In this document: in pieces, positions 42,930 through 52,954 of the stretch
Numbering within the stretch: position 1 is the stretch's first letter
Layout of the letters: each line of letters opens with the position of its first letter
NCBI RefSeq assembly: GCF_003202155.1
Contig: NZ_QFLI01000014.1
Coordinates: 1-64,000, forward strand
DNA length: 64,000 nt
From: Marinifilum breve
Lineage (GTDB): Bacteria > Bacteroidota > Bacteroidia > Bacteroidales > Marinifilaceae
Direction of reading: 5' to 3'
Notes under the pieces: generated by a model
Databases searched by the model: none
What the model was told of the DNA's origin: nothing
The model's input: the letters and a program-made list of their open reading frames with translations, nothing else
Position numbers and translations under genes: made by a program

Positions 42930-44063
42930 ATGAAAAAAGTTCTAAGAATCTTAATGGTTGTAGGATTAATCGTCCTTTTTGTAGGAACCATTTTTTTCCT
43001 TTATAAAAAGTCGCAGGATAAACCTGTAGTTTACAACACTAAATCTCCTGAGATTACTGACATTGTTAAAAAAACAATTGCAACGGGTTCGGTTGTGCCT
43101 AGAAAAGAAATTGAAATTAAACCTCAAGGTGTTTCTGGTATTATCGAAACTTTATATGTTGAAGCTGGTGAAATGTTGAAAAAAGGTGATCCGATTGCAA
43201 AAATTAAGATCATTCCTGACATGATTAACCTTAACAGTGCTGAATCACGTGTTAATGTTGCAAAAATTAATTTCGAAGATTCTGAAATTAACTACAATCG
43301 TGATAAAGCTTTGTACGATAAAAAAGTAATTTCCGAATCAGATTTCCAAAAAACACAATTGGCTTACCGCAATTCTCGCGAAGAATTGCAATCTGCAAAA
43401 GATAATTTACAGTTGATTAAAGAAGGGGTTACCAAAAAATCAGCAAATGCAACAAACACAATCATTCGCTCAACTATTGAAGGTATGATTTTGGATATTC
43501 CAATTAAGGAAGGTAATTCTGTAATTCAATCCAATACTTTTAACGATGGTACAACTGTAGCTATCGTAGCTGATATGGGTGAAATGATTTTTCAAGGTAA
43601 AGTTGATGAAACTGAAGTTGGAAAGATTAACCAAGGAATGAACCTTAAGCTTACTATTGGTGCTATTGAGGACGTTAAATTTGACGCAAACCTTGAATAC
43701 ATTTCTCCAAAAGGTGTTGAAGAAAATGGTGCAATTCAATTTGAAATTAAAGCTTCAGTTGAACTAAATGATAAGTATTTTATTCGTTCAGGTTATAGTG
43801 CAAATGCTGAAATCGTATTGGACAAAAGAGAAAAAGTACTTGCTGTAAACGAAAGCTTGTTAGAGTTTGAGAATGACTCAACTTTTGTTGAAGTAGAAAC
43901 TTCTCCTCAAGAATTTGAAAGACGATTCATCAAAACAGGATTGTCTGATGGAATCAATATCGAGGTTATTGAGGGTATTACCAAAGATGACAAGCTAAAA
44001 GGTGAGAAGAAGAAAAAATCAGATATGATTAAAGAGGATAAGAAAAAGGAAAAGAAAGATTAA
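42930..44063 (+). CDS. Periplasmic adaptor (RND/HlyD-type membrane fusion protein)
   Basis: 377 residues. An N-terminal anchor (ILMVVGLIVLFVGTIFFLY) leads to a lipoyl half-motif (TIATGSVVPRKEIEIKPQGVSG, VEAGEMLKKGDPIAKI), then a helical hairpin (about 95-170) with NSAESRVNVAKINF and LAYRNSREELQSAKDNL. Barrel and membrane-proximal domains follow. The last 20 residues are a lysine-rich tail (KGEKKKKSDMIKEDKKKEKK), unusual for the family. It connects the ABC permeases with the TolC-like channel. Confidence 0.92.
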   Translation: MKKVLRILMVVGLIVLFVGTIFFLYKKSQDKPVVYNTKSPEITDIVKKTIATGSVVPRKEIEIKPQGVSGIIETLYVEAGEMLKKGDPIAKIKIIPDMINLNSAESRVNVAKINFEDSEINYNRDKALYDKKVISESDFQKTQLAYRNSREELQSAKDNLQLIKEGVTKKSANATNTIIRSTIEGMILDIPIKEGNSVIQSNTFNDGTTVAIVADMGEMIFQGKVDETEVGKINQGMNLKLTIGAIEDVKFDANLEYISPKGVEENGAIQFEIKASVELNDKYFIRSGYSANAEIVLDKREKVLAVNESLLEFENDSTFVEVETSPQEFERRFIKTGLSDGINIEVIEGITKDDKLKGEKKKKSDMIKEDKKKEKKD

Positions 44064-44162
44064 ACAAACTTTGTAAAGAGTTTAATATTACTCATATTTA
44101 TCATATCAAAATCGTTTTTATAATTGCCTAAACCGTAGTACGGATTATAAAACAAAAAACAA

Positions 44163-45512
44163 ATGAAAAAATTATTATTACCGCTAATTGCAATTGCATT
44201 TACATTCTCTTCAGCAAATGCTCAGGAAAAATGGAGCTTAGAGAAATGCATCAACTATGCGAAAGAACACAATATTGATTTACAACTTCGAAAACTTGAT
44301 GCTGAAGTTCAAGCCAATAACACAAAGCAGTCTAAATATAACCTTCTACCAAATTTAAATGGTAGTATGGGCTATAATTTTGGATTTGGCCGTACAAAAA
44401 CTGCAGCTGATACTTATTCCAATGATGATAGTCAATCTGGATCATTAGGAGTATCATCAAGTGTCACCTTGTTTAATGGCTTTCAGAAATATAATTCAAT
44501 AAAGCAAAATCAGCTTGACCTACAAGCTAGCCTGCAAGATGTTGAAAAGGCTAAAGAAGATTTAGCTTTGAATATTACTTCTTCCTATTTGAATATTCTT
44601 TTCAACAAAGAATTGTTGCAAGTAGCGCAGGAAAAACTGAAAGTTACGAAGCTTCAAATTAAGAGAACCGAAGCTTTGGTTGAAGCTGGAACACTTCCTA
44701 AAGGAACTTTAATGGAACAAAATGCTCAAGCAGCCAGAGAAGAGTTAGAGGTAGTAAATTCATCCAACAACTTAGATTTGGCTTTACTTGATCTTGCACA
44801 ATTACTAGATCTTGAAAACCCTTCTGAATTCGATATCAGCATTCCCGAATTGCCTGTTTTGAATGCAACTCGCTCAATGGTTGATCCTGAGTCAGTTTTT
44901 ATTAATGCTTTGGAATTCAGACCTGAAATGAAAGCTGCAAGATACAGATTAGAGAGTTCTGAAAAAGGATTGGTAATAGCAAAAGGCCAAAGAGCTCCCT
45001 CTCTTTCATTGTCTGGTTCTTGGGGGTCTAGTTATAGAAAAGATTTTGCAGAATTTGATGGTGCTGGTAATCTTATTAGAAATGAAATGAAGCTAAATGA
45101 TCAATTAAAACTATTTGAATACAAGAGTATTGGTTTCAACTTGAGCATTCCGATCTTCAACGGTGGTCAAGTAAATAGAAATATTTCGAATGCCAAGATT
45201 AACATCAACCGTTACAAGTTGAATATGGAAAATTCTAAGAATATTTTGAGAAAAGAAATTCAACAAGCTCATGCGAATGCCAAAGCAGCAATGAACAAAT
45301 ATTTCTCAAGTGAAACAGCAGTTTCTTCTACGGAAGAAGCATTCCGTTATACCGAAGAAAAATTCAACTTAGGCTTGGTAAATTCAGTTGATTATAACCA
45401 AGAAAAAAACAATTTATTTCAATCTAAATCAAACCTGCTTCAAGCAAAATACGAATACATTTTCAGAACCAAGATTCTTGACTTTTACAATGGCATAGAG
45501 ATAAAATTATAA
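44163..45512 (+). CDS. TolC-family outer-membrane channel
   Basis: 449 residues. Signal peptide MKKLLLPLIAIAFTFSSANA. It starts EKWSLEKCINYAKEHNIDLQ, a typical TolC opening, and has the duplicated helical repeats of the family (LNITSSYLNILFNKELLQVA; IQQAHANAKAAMNKYFS then EAFRYTEEKFNLGLVNSVDYNQEK). Beta-hairpin insertions carry GSMGYNFGFGRTKTAA and SLSGSWGSSYRKDFAEFD. It forms the trimeric exit duct of the export complex. Last gene of the operon, ending in a strong terminator. Confidence 0.94.
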   Translation: MKKLLLPLIAIAFTFSSANAQEKWSLEKCINYAKEHNIDLQLRKLDAEVQANNTKQSKYNLLPNLNGSMGYNFGFGRTKTAADTYSNDDSQSGSLGVSSSVTLFNGFQKYNSIKQNQLDLQASLQDVEKAKEDLALNITSSYLNILFNKELLQVAQEKLKVTKLQIKRTEALVEAGTLPKGTLMEQNAQAAREELEVVNSSNNLDLALLDLAQLLDLENPSEFDISIPELPVLNATRSMVDPESVFINALEFRPEMKAARYRLESSEKGLVIAKGQRAPSLSLSGSWGSSYRKDFAEFDGAGNLIRNEMKLNDQLKLFEYKSIGFNLSIPIFNGGQVNRNISNAKININRYKLNMENSKNILRKEIQQAHANAKAAMNKYFSSETAVSSTEEAFRYTEEKFNLGLVNSVDYNQEKNNLFQSKSNLLQAKYEYIFRTKILDFYNGIEIKL

Positions 45513-45536
45513 TCAAGTTTAAATATAACAACTCTA

Positions 45537-45570
45537 AAAACTCTCAACTGGTTTCGGTTGAGAGTTTTTT
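45537..45570. terminator. Terminator of the ABC export operon
   Basis: ctctcaac (45541-45548)/gttgagag (45557-45564) stem with flanking A and T tracts. Confidence 0.9.
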
Positions 45571-45719
45571 ATTCTCTTTACGTGTCTGATAAATCTCAAT
45601 TGTCTTAATAATGATAGGTTCAAATTTTGATCTAACAAACTAATGTGCAATTTACTGATGTAATTCATTTAGTTTTCGCATTTTATCATTTATTTTGCAG
45701 TGATTTAAAAAATTAGAAC

Positions 45720-46433
45720 ATGGCATTACTTTTAAATATCGAAACATCAACAGCAATTTGTTCTGTTGCATTAGGGAAAGACGGGAAATTATTGGCTTTA
45801 AAAGAAAACAAAGAAGGCATGAAACATGCAAGCCATCTTACTGTCTTCATCGAAAATATCTTAAAAGAAAACAATTTAAGCACAGCTGATTTAGACGGTG
45901 TAGCAATTAGCATGGGGCCTGGTTCATATACTGGTTTGCGAATTGGTGTATCAACAGCTAAAGGCATTTGCTATGGTGCAGGAATTCCTTTAATCGCTGT
46001 CAGCACATTACAATCAATGACAAAAGCTTTGCAAAACAATTCTGATTTATCATCTGTAATAAAGAATCAGGAAAAAGTTCTATTTTGCCCTATGATTGAT
46101 GCCAGAAGGATGGAAGTTTATACTGCTTTCTACAATGCAAAAGCTGAATTGGTAAAAGATATCTCTGCTGACATTATCGATGAAAACTCATTTACAAATG
46201 AACTTTCAGAACAAGAAATTGTTTTCTTTGGTGATGGTTCAGGTAAATGTAAAGATGTTATCACAAATGAAAATGGCATCTTTCTTGATGATATAAATGC
46301 AACTGCTGTTGGAATGATTGAGTTGGCAGAAGATAAATTCAACAAAAATGAACTGGAAGATGTTGCTTATTTTGAACCATTTTATTTAAAAGATTTTGTA
46401 GCAACAACACCTAAAAAGAATATCTTTAATTAA
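45720..46433 (+). CDS. tsaB: tRNA threonylcarbamoyladenosine biosynthesis protein TsaB
   Basis: 237 residues. It opens MALLLNIETSTAICSVALGK, matches TsaB by IAISMGPGSYTGLRIGVSTAKG (in VAISMGPG...), and has CPMIDARRMEVYTAFY. It partners TsaD/TsaE to make t6A37 in tRNAs that read ANN codons. It is in the cytosol and lacks the metal-binding histidines of TsaD. It starts a short cluster with the next gene, 11 bases downstream. Confidence 0.95.
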   Translation: MALLLNIETSTAICSVALGKDGKLLALKENKEGMKHASHLTVFIENILKENNLSTADLDGVAISMGPGSYTGLRIGVSTAKGICYGAGIPLIAVSTLQSMTKALQNNSDLSSVIKNQEKVLFCPMIDARRMEVYTAFYNAKAELVKDISADIIDENSFTNELSEQEIVFFGDGSGKCKDVITNENGIFLDDINATAVGMIELAEDKFNKNELEDVAYFEPFYLKDFVATTPKKNIFN

Positions 46434-46444
46434 GAACTAAAACA

Positions 46445-47215
46445 ATGCGTATGCTGAGATTTACACTATTTTTAATTTCCTTATTTGTACTGTCAATAAG
46501 TACATATTCTAATTCACCTGTAAAATCAGCTGATAAAGGGGAACATTTAAAATATGTAATCCACTATGGCATTGTGAGAGGTGGAAAAGCCAGCTTGAAA
46601 CTTAAATCAGATAAAATTAATGGCAAAGAAGTATATCATGCCACTTTAACGGGACGAACTGTTGGGTTATTTAATACCCTTTATCGTGTTAAAGATACCT
46701 ACGAAAGCTTTTTTGACAAAGAAACCTTACTTCCGGTAAAAGCCATCCGAAACATTAGGGAAGGAAGTTACAAAAGATATAACGAGGTTACTTTTGACCG
46801 TGAAAAAAATCAAATCAACAGTCAACGTTCGGGAATTAAAGATGTTCCTGTTGGCATTCATGATATCCTTTCTGCATTTTACTTTGCAAGGGCGTATTAT
46901 TTTAATTCAGATTTAGAAATTGGTCAGGTAGTTAAAATCCAAACTTATTTCGCAGATGAAGAATTTCTTTTGCAATTTAGATTTATGGGATACGAAAATG
47001 TAAACAGCAAAATTGGAAATGTCAAATGTTACAAGTTTATTCCAATTGTTCAAACCGGACGTGCTTTTGAGGATGAAGATGATATGAAAATTTGGATTTC
47101 AGCAGATGCCAACAAAGTTCCAGTGCGTGTACAGTTTGATCTGTTTTTAGGATCTCTTCGTTGCGATCTGATAAATTTTTCAAATTTTTCCACAAGTTCG
47201 CTTCGTAAGAACTAA
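46445..47215 (+). CDS. DUF3108 family exported protein
   Basis: 256 residues. A signal peptide (MRMLRFTLFLISLFVLSIST) is followed by a beta-rich domain with EHLKYVIHYGIVRGGKASLK and TVGLFNTLYRVKDTYESFFD, then VPVGIHDILSAFYFARAY, hallmarks of DUF3108. It is periplasmic or envelope-associated, function unknown. It follows tsaB, suggesting the same transcript, although the order is probably only convenience. Confidence 0.85.
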   Translation: MRMLRFTLFLISLFVLSISTYSNSPVKSADKGEHLKYVIHYGIVRGGKASLKLKSDKINGKEVYHATLTGRTVGLFNTLYRVKDTYESFFDKETLLPVKAIRNIREGSYKRYNEVTFDREKNQINSQRSGIKDVPVGIHDILSAFYFARAYYFNSDLEIGQVVKIQTYFADEEFLLQFRFMGYENVNSKIGNVKCYKFIPIVQTGRAFEDEDDMKIWISADANKVPVRVQFDLFLGSLRCDLINFSNFSTSSLRKN

Positions 47216-47287
47216 AATTCTTTATTTCTCATAGCTATCTATATCAAACAAAAACACTTAATATTTTAGATTATTAATTGTTTCGAT

Positions 47288-47295
47288 TACTTTTG
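47288..47295 (+). promoter_or_regulatory. Promoter -7 element for efp
   Basis: TACTTTTG matches TAnnTTTG, 69 bases before the efp ATG. The -33 element is not clear. Confidence 0.5.
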
Positions 47296-47363
47296 CACAA
47301 AATTAATGAGATGGAATGCTCATTATAAATTGAAATCGATTATAAAATTAAATTCATAATATC

Positions 47364-47933
47364 ATGGCAAGTACTGCAGATTTTAAGAATGGAATGTGTA
47401 TCCATTATAAGGATGATTTATATACAATTGTTCAATTTCAACACGTTAAACCAGGTAAAGGTCCAGCTTTCGTAAGAACTAAGCTTAAAAACGTTAAAAC
47501 TGGTAAAATTATCGACAACACTTTTAACTCTGGAGTTAAAGTTGATGTTGCAAGAATTGAAAGACGTCCACATACGTTTCTTTATAAAGATGACATGGGT
47601 TACAACCTAATGCACACTGAAACTTATGAGCAAATTGCACTTGAAGAATCTCTATTTAATGCTCCAGATTTATTGAAAGATGGAGATCCAGTTGAAGTTG
47701 TAGTACACGCTGATACAGAAACTCCTCTATATGCAGAATTACCTGCTCACGTAACAATGCAAGTAACTTACACTGAGCCAGGTCTTAGAGGTGACACTTC
47801 TTCAACAAACTCATTAAAACCTGCTACAATTGAAACAGGAGCAACAATCATGGTTCCATTGTTTATTAATACCGACGATGTAATTAAAGTTGACACTCGT
47901 GATCACAGCTATGTTGAGCGTGTAAAAGCTTAA
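47364..47933 (+). CDS. efp: Elongation factor P
   Basis: 189 residues, the normal size. EF-P rescues ribosomes stalled at polyproline. Domain I carries the modifiable tip [10 protein letters not shown], with the key residue at K32. Domain III ends with [17 protein letters not shown]. The protein is complete, with a strong promoter and terminator. The TonB-family protein in this window has a seven-proline run, an example of an EF-P client. Confidence 0.98.
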   Translation: MASTADFKNGMCIHYKDDLYTIVQFQHVKPGKGPAFVRTKLKNVKTGKIIDNTFNSGVKVDVARIERRPHTFLYKDDMGYNLMHTETYEQIALEESLFNAPDLLKDGDPVEVVVHADTETPLYAELPAHVTMQVTYTEPGLRGDTSSTNSLKPATIETGATIMVPLFINTDDVIKVDTRDHSYVERVKA

Positions 47934-47953
47934 TATCTGTAATCTTATCATAT

Positions 47954-47984
47954 AAAAAGGATTCTTCATGGAATCCTTTTTTTA
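47954..47984 (+). terminator. Terminator of efp
   Basis: aaaaaggattc/gaatcctttttt stem with a 5-6-base loop and a T run. Confidence 0.85.
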
Positions 47985-48062
47985 TTCCCCTCTCTCAAAT
48001 TGTCTGAAGAATCAATATTTACTAATTTAGAGGAAACCTAATTCTCTAAAAACCCCACTATA

Positions 48063-49283
48063 GTGATTAAGCAACAAGCCGTAAACAGTAAGTTTAAGCT
48101 AGATCTAATCTTAAAAATCACACAAGCAATCAACGAAAATTTATCCGTTGAAGATCTGCTAAAACAATATGAAGACATCCTATTTAATGAGCTGAAAATT
48201 GGTAAAATTGTCGTTTTTAAATTCAATTCTACTTGGGAGAAGTTGCTAATTTCTGGTGTTACCAATGGTACTATTAATAATATCAAAATTGAAAATGATT
48301 TAGCAAAGCATGATGAAATTACCTATATTTCAACAGACTTTCCTGAACATCTAAGAATATTTGATTTCTTAATTCCGGTATTTCATAAAAAATCAGTTCT
48401 TGCCTATATTCTTATTGGCGATTTGGATGAAGAAATGGAAGGCATGAGTCCCGCTATTAAGCACCTAGCCTTTATTCAAACCATTTCTAACATTATAATT
48501 GTAGCTATGGAGAATAAGCGAATGCACAAACAATTGCTTGTTCAGGAGGCTATAAAAAAAGAAATGGAATTGGCTTCTAAAATTCAAAATCTACTAATTC
48601 CAAATCAAAATGCTCTGCCACAAAATCAATTCATTTCAACTCAAGGGTATTATCAACCCCACTTCGAAATTGGGGGGGATTATTATGACTTTATCAATTT
48701 TAATGATCAGGAATTGGGATTTTGTATTGGCGATGTTTCGGGAAAAGGTATTCCTGCTGCCTTAATCATGTCTAATTTCCAGGCTACCCTACGAGCTCTA
48801 TTTAACCCAGACACTCCATTGGATGAATTGATGAATACATTGAATCAGAAGGTTTGTGAAAGCTCTAGCGATGAAAAATTCTTAACGCTATTCATAGGTG
48901 TTTACAACTATACTACCCGAAAACTTCGATATGTAAACGCAAGTCATCATCCTCCTATTTTGTACAACTATAACACCAAAGAAACGGTACAATTAAAAAA
49001 AGGATGCATTGGTTTGGGAATGCTGGATGAAATCCCCATGGTATCGGTAGGAGAAGTTACCATTAAAGATCACTCAAAATTACTTTGCTTTACCGATGGA
49101 TTAGTTGAATTAGAGGTAGGTGATAAAATGGAAGTTGGTATGCAATTAATAAGCAGTTTATTTTCAAACAATAAAAACCTGAGAGATACATTTCTTGATT
49201 TAACCAGACACATAGAGCTTGGCAAAAAGAACAAAGCTGTTGTGGATGATATTTCACTCTTTGGAATAGAATTTAAAGCATAA
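48063..49283 (+). CDS. SpoIIE/RsbU-type serine phosphatase with N-terminal sensor domain
   Basis: 406 residues starting at GTG (48063); an in-frame stop lies 27 bases before and no ATG is available. The first 150 residues resemble a GAF-like sensor and end in a coiled-coil linker (EAIKKEMELASKIQNLLIPN). The PP2C-like catalytic domain has GGDYYDF at 204-210 and IGDVSGKGIPAALIMS at 222-237, with later metal residues in CFTDGLVE and a conserved VDDIS. Enzymes of this kind dephosphorylate anti-sigma factor antagonists or regulatory partners. No partner lies beside it. Confidence 0.92.
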   Translation: MIKQQAVNSKFKLDLILKITQAINENLSVEDLLKQYEDILFNELKIGKIVVFKFNSTWEKLLISGVTNGTINNIKIENDLAKHDEITYISTDFPEHLRIFDFLIPVFHKKSVLAYILIGDLDEEMEGMSPAIKHLAFIQTISNIIIVAMENKRMHKQLLVQEAIKKEMELASKIQNLLIPNQNALPQNQFISTQGYYQPHFEIGGDYYDFINFNDQELGFCIGDVSGKGIPAALIMSNFQATLRALFNPDTPLDELMNTLNQKVCESSSDEKFLTLFIGVYNYTTRKLRYVNASHHPPILYNYNTKETVQLKKGCIGLGMLDEIPMVSVGEVTIKDHSKLLCFTDGLVELEVGDKMEVGMQLISSLFSNNKNLRDTFLDLTRHIELGKKNKAVVDDISLFGIEFKA

Positions 49284-49313
49284 AAAAAGGATCGGGTTAC
49301 CGATCCTTCTTTA
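49284..49313. terminator. Terminator shared by the phosphatase gene and the lipoprotein gene
   Basis: ggatcgg-GTTA-ccgatcc with A and T tracts on the two sides, between convergent genes. Confidence 0.9.
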
Positions 49314-49331
49314 TTATATTCTTAATTCAAA

Positions 49332-49790
49332 TTATTGAATTTGAAAATCCTTCACAGCAGAACCTGTTTTACCCGAAGCATCGGTTAATGTAACTGTTAA
49401 TTTGTACATCCCCTTTTTAGCAACAGTATTCTCGCCAAAACGAGTTGAAACTGGAAAACTTACAGTCTTAGATTTTTCACCTTTAATGCTTGGTAATGAA
49501 TTTCCTTCAGCATCTGTTAAATCAGAATTTGAATCAAAGGAGAAATCCTGATAAGTTTTCACCGTCATACCAATCGCATTTGAAAATACAATTTGCACTC
49601 TGTATGATTCAAGTTCCATATCATCACTTGCCGAAAATGCCACAGTATAATTATCTCCTGCTTTTACAGTTGATGCACTTGTAATGCTTACAGTTGGTTT
49701 ATTCTCGTCAACAGGATCACTTCCGCCGCCGCCACAACTCATCATTCCTACAGAGAACAATACCATTAAGGCATACTTTAATAGTTTCAT
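49332..49790 (-). CDS. Small lipoprotein, DUF4625-like Ig fold
   Basis: 152 residues. Signal peptide MKLLKYALMVLFSVGMMSC with the lipobox MSC and glycines after it. The mature part is beta-sandwich-like: ENKPTVSITSASTVKAGDNY, YRVQIVFSNAIG and YKLTVTLTDASGKTGSAVKD. This resembles DUF4625 lipoproteins of Bacteroidota. Function unknown. It converges on the SpoIIE-type phosphatase gene and is followed upstream by tyrS. Confidence 0.75.
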   Translation of the reverse strand: MKLLKYALMVLFSVGMMSCGGGGSDPVDENKPTVSITSASTVKAGDNYTVAFSASDDMELESYRVQIVFSNAIGMTVKTYQDFSFDSNSDLTDAEGNSLPSIKGEKSKTVSFPVSTRFGENTVAKKGMYKLTVTLTDASGKTGSAVKDFQIQ

Positions 49791-49864
49791 AAATTTTAAT
49801 TTTTTGGTTATGATTTGGTTTTTGATTTTACTTTATCCCTTAAAAATAAAGCAATAGCATTAAA

Positions 49865-51157
49865 TTAACAAGCCACAACTAAGAAATAATTCTTTTTGCC
49901 CTTCTGAACAAGAAAATACTTATCAGCAATAAGATGTTCTTTTGTTACTACTAATTCAGAATTCTGAACCTTTTCCTTATTGATACTAATAGCATTTCCT
50001 TTGAACAATCTTCTTAATTCACCTTTCGATGGAAATACTTCAGTCTTAACCGCTAAAAGTTCCAAAATATCAACTCCTGCTTCGAACTCCGATTTATCTA
50101 CATTAAATTGAGGAACTCCTTCAAAAACTGACAAGAAGGTATCTTCATCTAATTTTTTTAATACATCGGCTGTAGCTTTACCAAACAAAATTTGTGAAGC
50201 TTCAACTGCCGTATTGTAATCCTCTTCAGAGTGAATCATGATGGTTACTTCTTTCGCCAAACGTTGCTGAAGCTTACGCAAGTGCGGAGCTTCTTTGTGT
50301 TCTTCTACCAAAGCTGCAATTTCTTCTCTTGGAATCAATGTGAAAATCTTGATATACTTTTCTGCATCATCATCCGAAGTATTTAACCAAAATTGATAAA
50401 ATTTATATGGAGAAGTACGTTTAGGGTCCAACCAAATATTTCCTGATTCAGTTTTTCCAAATTTACCTCCATCTGCTTTAGTAATCAATGGACAAGTAAT
50501 GGCCCAAGCCGTTCCTCCTTCTTTTCTACGAATTAATTCAGTTCCTGTAGTGATGTTTCCCCACTGATCCGAACCTCCCATTTGCAATTTACAGTTCTTA
50601 GAACGATACAATTCCAAGAAGTCAGTTCCCTGAACCAACTGGTAAGTAAACTCAGTAAAAGACATTCCGACTTTTGATTCAGAACTCAGTCTTTTCTTCA
50701 CAGAATCCTTACTCATCATGTAATTCACGGTGATATGCTTTCCGATATCACGAATGAAATCTAGGAATGAAAAATCTTTCATCCAATCGTAATTGTTTAC
50801 CATTTCGGCAGCATTATCAGCATTCGAATCAAAATCCATAAATTTTGACAACTGAGCACGCAAACACTCCTGATTGTGACGTAAAGTTTCTTCGTCTAAC
50901 AAATTTCTTTCCTGAGATTTTCCCGAAGGATCACCAATCATACCTGTGGCACCACCAACCAACACAATTGGCTTGTGACCTGCCACCTGAAAGTGCTTCA
51001 ACATCATTACACCAACCAAGTGACCAATGTGAAGAGAATCTGCAGTTGGGTCAATTCCCACATATGCTGATGTCAATTCTTTTTGAAGTTGTTCTTCTAT
51101 TCCTGGCATCATATCGTGAATCATGCCACGCCACTGTAGTTCCTCAATAAAATTCAT
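49865..51157 (-). CDS. tyrS: Tyrosine--tRNA ligase
   Basis: 430 residues, a class I synthetase. HIGH at 43-46 in [10 protein letters not shown], and the second catalytic motif is KFGKT at 232-236. The middle carries [12 protein letters not shown], which binds tyrosine, and [15 protein letters not shown]. An S4 RNA-binding domain forms the last 70 residues. It charges tRNA-Tyr. No T-box or other leader control was seen. Confidence 0.98.
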   Translation of the reverse strand: MNFIEELQWRGMIHDMMPGIEEQLQKELTSAYVGIDPTADSLHIGHLVGVMMLKHFQVAGHKPIVLVGGATGMIGDPSGKSQERNLLDEETLRHNQECLRAQLSKFMDFDSNADNAAEMVNNYDWMKDFSFLDFIRDIGKHITVNYMMSKDSVKKRLSSESKVGMSFTEFTYQLVQGTDFLELYRSKNCKLQMGGSDQWGNITTGTELIRRKEGGTAWAITCPLITKADGGKFGKTESGNIWLDPKRTSPYKFYQFWLNTSDDDAEKYIKIFTLIPREEIAALVEEHKEAPHLRKLQQRLAKEVTIMIHSEEDYNTAVEASQILFGKATADVLKKLDEDTFLSVFEGVPQFNVDKSEFEAGVDILELLAVKTEVFPSKGELRRLFKGNAISINKEKVQNSELVVTKEHLIADKYFLVQKGKKNYFLVVAC

Positions 51158-51258
51158 GTTTTCTATTTTTTTCCTTATTTGGATATATTTTATCCTATTT
51201 TTAATCGAACGACAAAGATAAGAATTTTGCCGTTTCTTTTTTCCTATTAAATTGGTTC

Positions 51259-52278
51259 TTAAGCTACCATTGCCACCAAACTCATAATGATTCCCGTGAA
51301 AAGTAGAATGTTATAGATAAAGGATACAAATACAAACTTAAAAAAGGTCTTTACCCATGATTGTTTGTAGTAAAATTTCATGGTTAGAAACAGTTGAATC
51401 GGAATTAAAAAGTACAGGTACAAAGCCAGTGTACTAATAAACTCTATGTTCACCATCAGCAACAGTTCACTTATAATGACGAGTACAAAAATGTATGCGT
51501 GAAAATTGAGCGAAATCAACAAATGTTCCAGCATGTAGTATTTTCTTCTGATATACACAAAAGCCAACGTCAAAGCAAAAAGCGGCAGGATAATTAACAG
51601 TGTTTGTGAAAGTTTCTTGAAAGCATTATCCATCATTAAAGAAGGATTTAACTTCCACATCTCGATAAGCTTTTTAATATCGTTATCCTGAATCAAACTT
51701 TCCTCATCTCTTTCATTTTCGGTAAGAGAATCTTTAGCAACATTTTTGGGATTTAAATTTATTTTAATACCTGTAGTATTTTCATTACTCTCTACTAATG
51801 AATCCAGTTTCAGATTATCAGGATCAAATTCATCGTCCTTAACAATTTCCTCAAGGAAAGAAACCATATCCAGTTTCTTACCATCATCTGTTTCAACAGC
51901 TAACTCTTTGGCTGCGGCACTTTCTGGTTTGTGATTATAGGCCAATAGTAAAAAGGCAAAAAAGGTTAAAAACAAGTACAAACGAAAAGGAGGCGTATAC
52001 CGAGCTCTTCTCCCCCGCATAAATTCCCTGGTCAAATAACCTGGCTTTAGAAACAGGGGAATCAGTGTATGTATTAATCTATTGTCTACAGACAGCGCAT
52101 CGCCTACAGATTCACTTACAACCGTCCAAAACGGACGTTGGAAACTTTTTGTTGATTGACCACAATTCGAGCAGAACTTCCCATTAACGGGAAATTCACA
52201 ATTGGGACAAAATCCTTCGAAATGCTGAACTCTTTTTTTGGGTAATTTTCTTAGATACTTCTTAATTCTTTGCTTCAT
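51259..52278 (-). CDS. DUF3667 zinc-ribbon membrane protein
   Basis: 339 residues. An N-terminal basic stretch, then a four-cysteine ribbon [18 protein letters not shown], followed by [20 protein letters not shown] and [20 protein letters not shown], which identify DUF3667. Three or four C-terminal membrane helices close the protein, with a 100-residue acidic insertion (DDGKKLDMV...NENTTGIKI). Function unknown. Its ATG overlaps the cvpA stop by one base (TAATG), so it is translationally coupled to it. Confidence 0.85.
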   Translation of the reverse strand: MKQRIKKYLRKLPKKRVQHFEGFCPNCEFPVNGKFCSNCGQSTKSFQRPFWTVVSESVGDALSVDNRLIHTLIPLFLKPGYLTREFMRGRRARYTPPFRLYLFLTFFAFLLLAYNHKPESAAAKELAVETDDGKKLDMVSFLEEIVKDDEFDPDNLKLDSLVESNENTTGIKINLNPKNVAKDSLTENERDEESLIQDNDIKKLIEMWKLNPSLMMDNAFKKLSQTLLIILPLFALTLAFVYIRRKYYMLEHLLISLNFHAYIFVLVIISELLLMVNIEFISTLALYLYFLIPIQLFLTMKFYYKQSWVKTFFKFVFVSFIYNILLFTGIIMSLVAMVA

Positions 52279-52820
52279 TATACTTCAACAGGTAGTTGTT
52301 TTTGGACCTTTTCTTTTATTTTGTCAGTAGTATCTCCTAAATCTGAATTAAATACATCGAAAATGATTTTTGATACTTGTACCATTGGCTGGTAGAGCAA
52401 GCTTTCTTCCTTTTTCTCCTTAGAAATAAAATCAAATTTCTGATCTAAAAAATTCACAAAGTATACCAATATACTTAAAATCAACACCCCTTTTATCAAT
52501 CCAAACACAGCTCCCAACAAACGATTTACCACTCCCAGGGCCACTGCTTCAATTAAGGAATTCAGCATCTTGCCCAAAACATTTAACACAACCACTATTA
52601 TCAAAAATGTAGAAATAAAAGCAATAATCCCCATGTAATTTGAATGGTAATCAAATTGGTTTTCAATGAATTCTGCAGTAAAATCTGAAAAGTGGATTGC
52701 TCCATAAATTCCTAAAATTAAAGCCAGTAGAGTAGCAATTTCAATAATTAGCCCTTTGGTAAATCCTTTATATATCGCATAAATTAAAGGTAAACCAATT
52801 AGGATATCAAGTATGTTCAT
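52278..52820 (-). CDS. cvpA: CvpA family membrane protein
   Basis: 180 residues with four membrane spans (MNILDILIGLPLIYAIYKGF, IAFISTFLIIVVVLNVLGKM, then GLIKGVLILSILVYFVNFLD). The segment LNSLIEAVALGVVNRLLGAVFGLIKG matches CvpA. Members affect colicin production, biofilm and envelope integrity. It is coupled to the downstream DUF3667 gene, a conserved arrangement that suggests joint function at the inner membrane. Confidence 0.85.
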   Translation of the reverse strand: MNILDILIGLPLIYAIYKGFTKGLIIEIATLLALILGIYGAIHFSDFTAEFIENQFDYHSNYMGIIAFISTFLIIVVVLNVLGKMLNSLIEAVALGVVNRLLGAVFGLIKGVLILSILVYFVNFLDQKFDFISKEKKEESLLYQPMVQVSKIIFDVFNSDLGDTTDKIKEKVQKQLPVEV

Positions 52821-52954
52821 AATGGGTTAGTTATAATTATCAATAGACGATCAAAGATAAGAAAAATCAACATAATGACCTTAATTTAGAATGAACTAAG
52901 GCAATATACCTGTTAAAAAATATTTATATTTAAGACAGCAAAAACGTTAATAAA

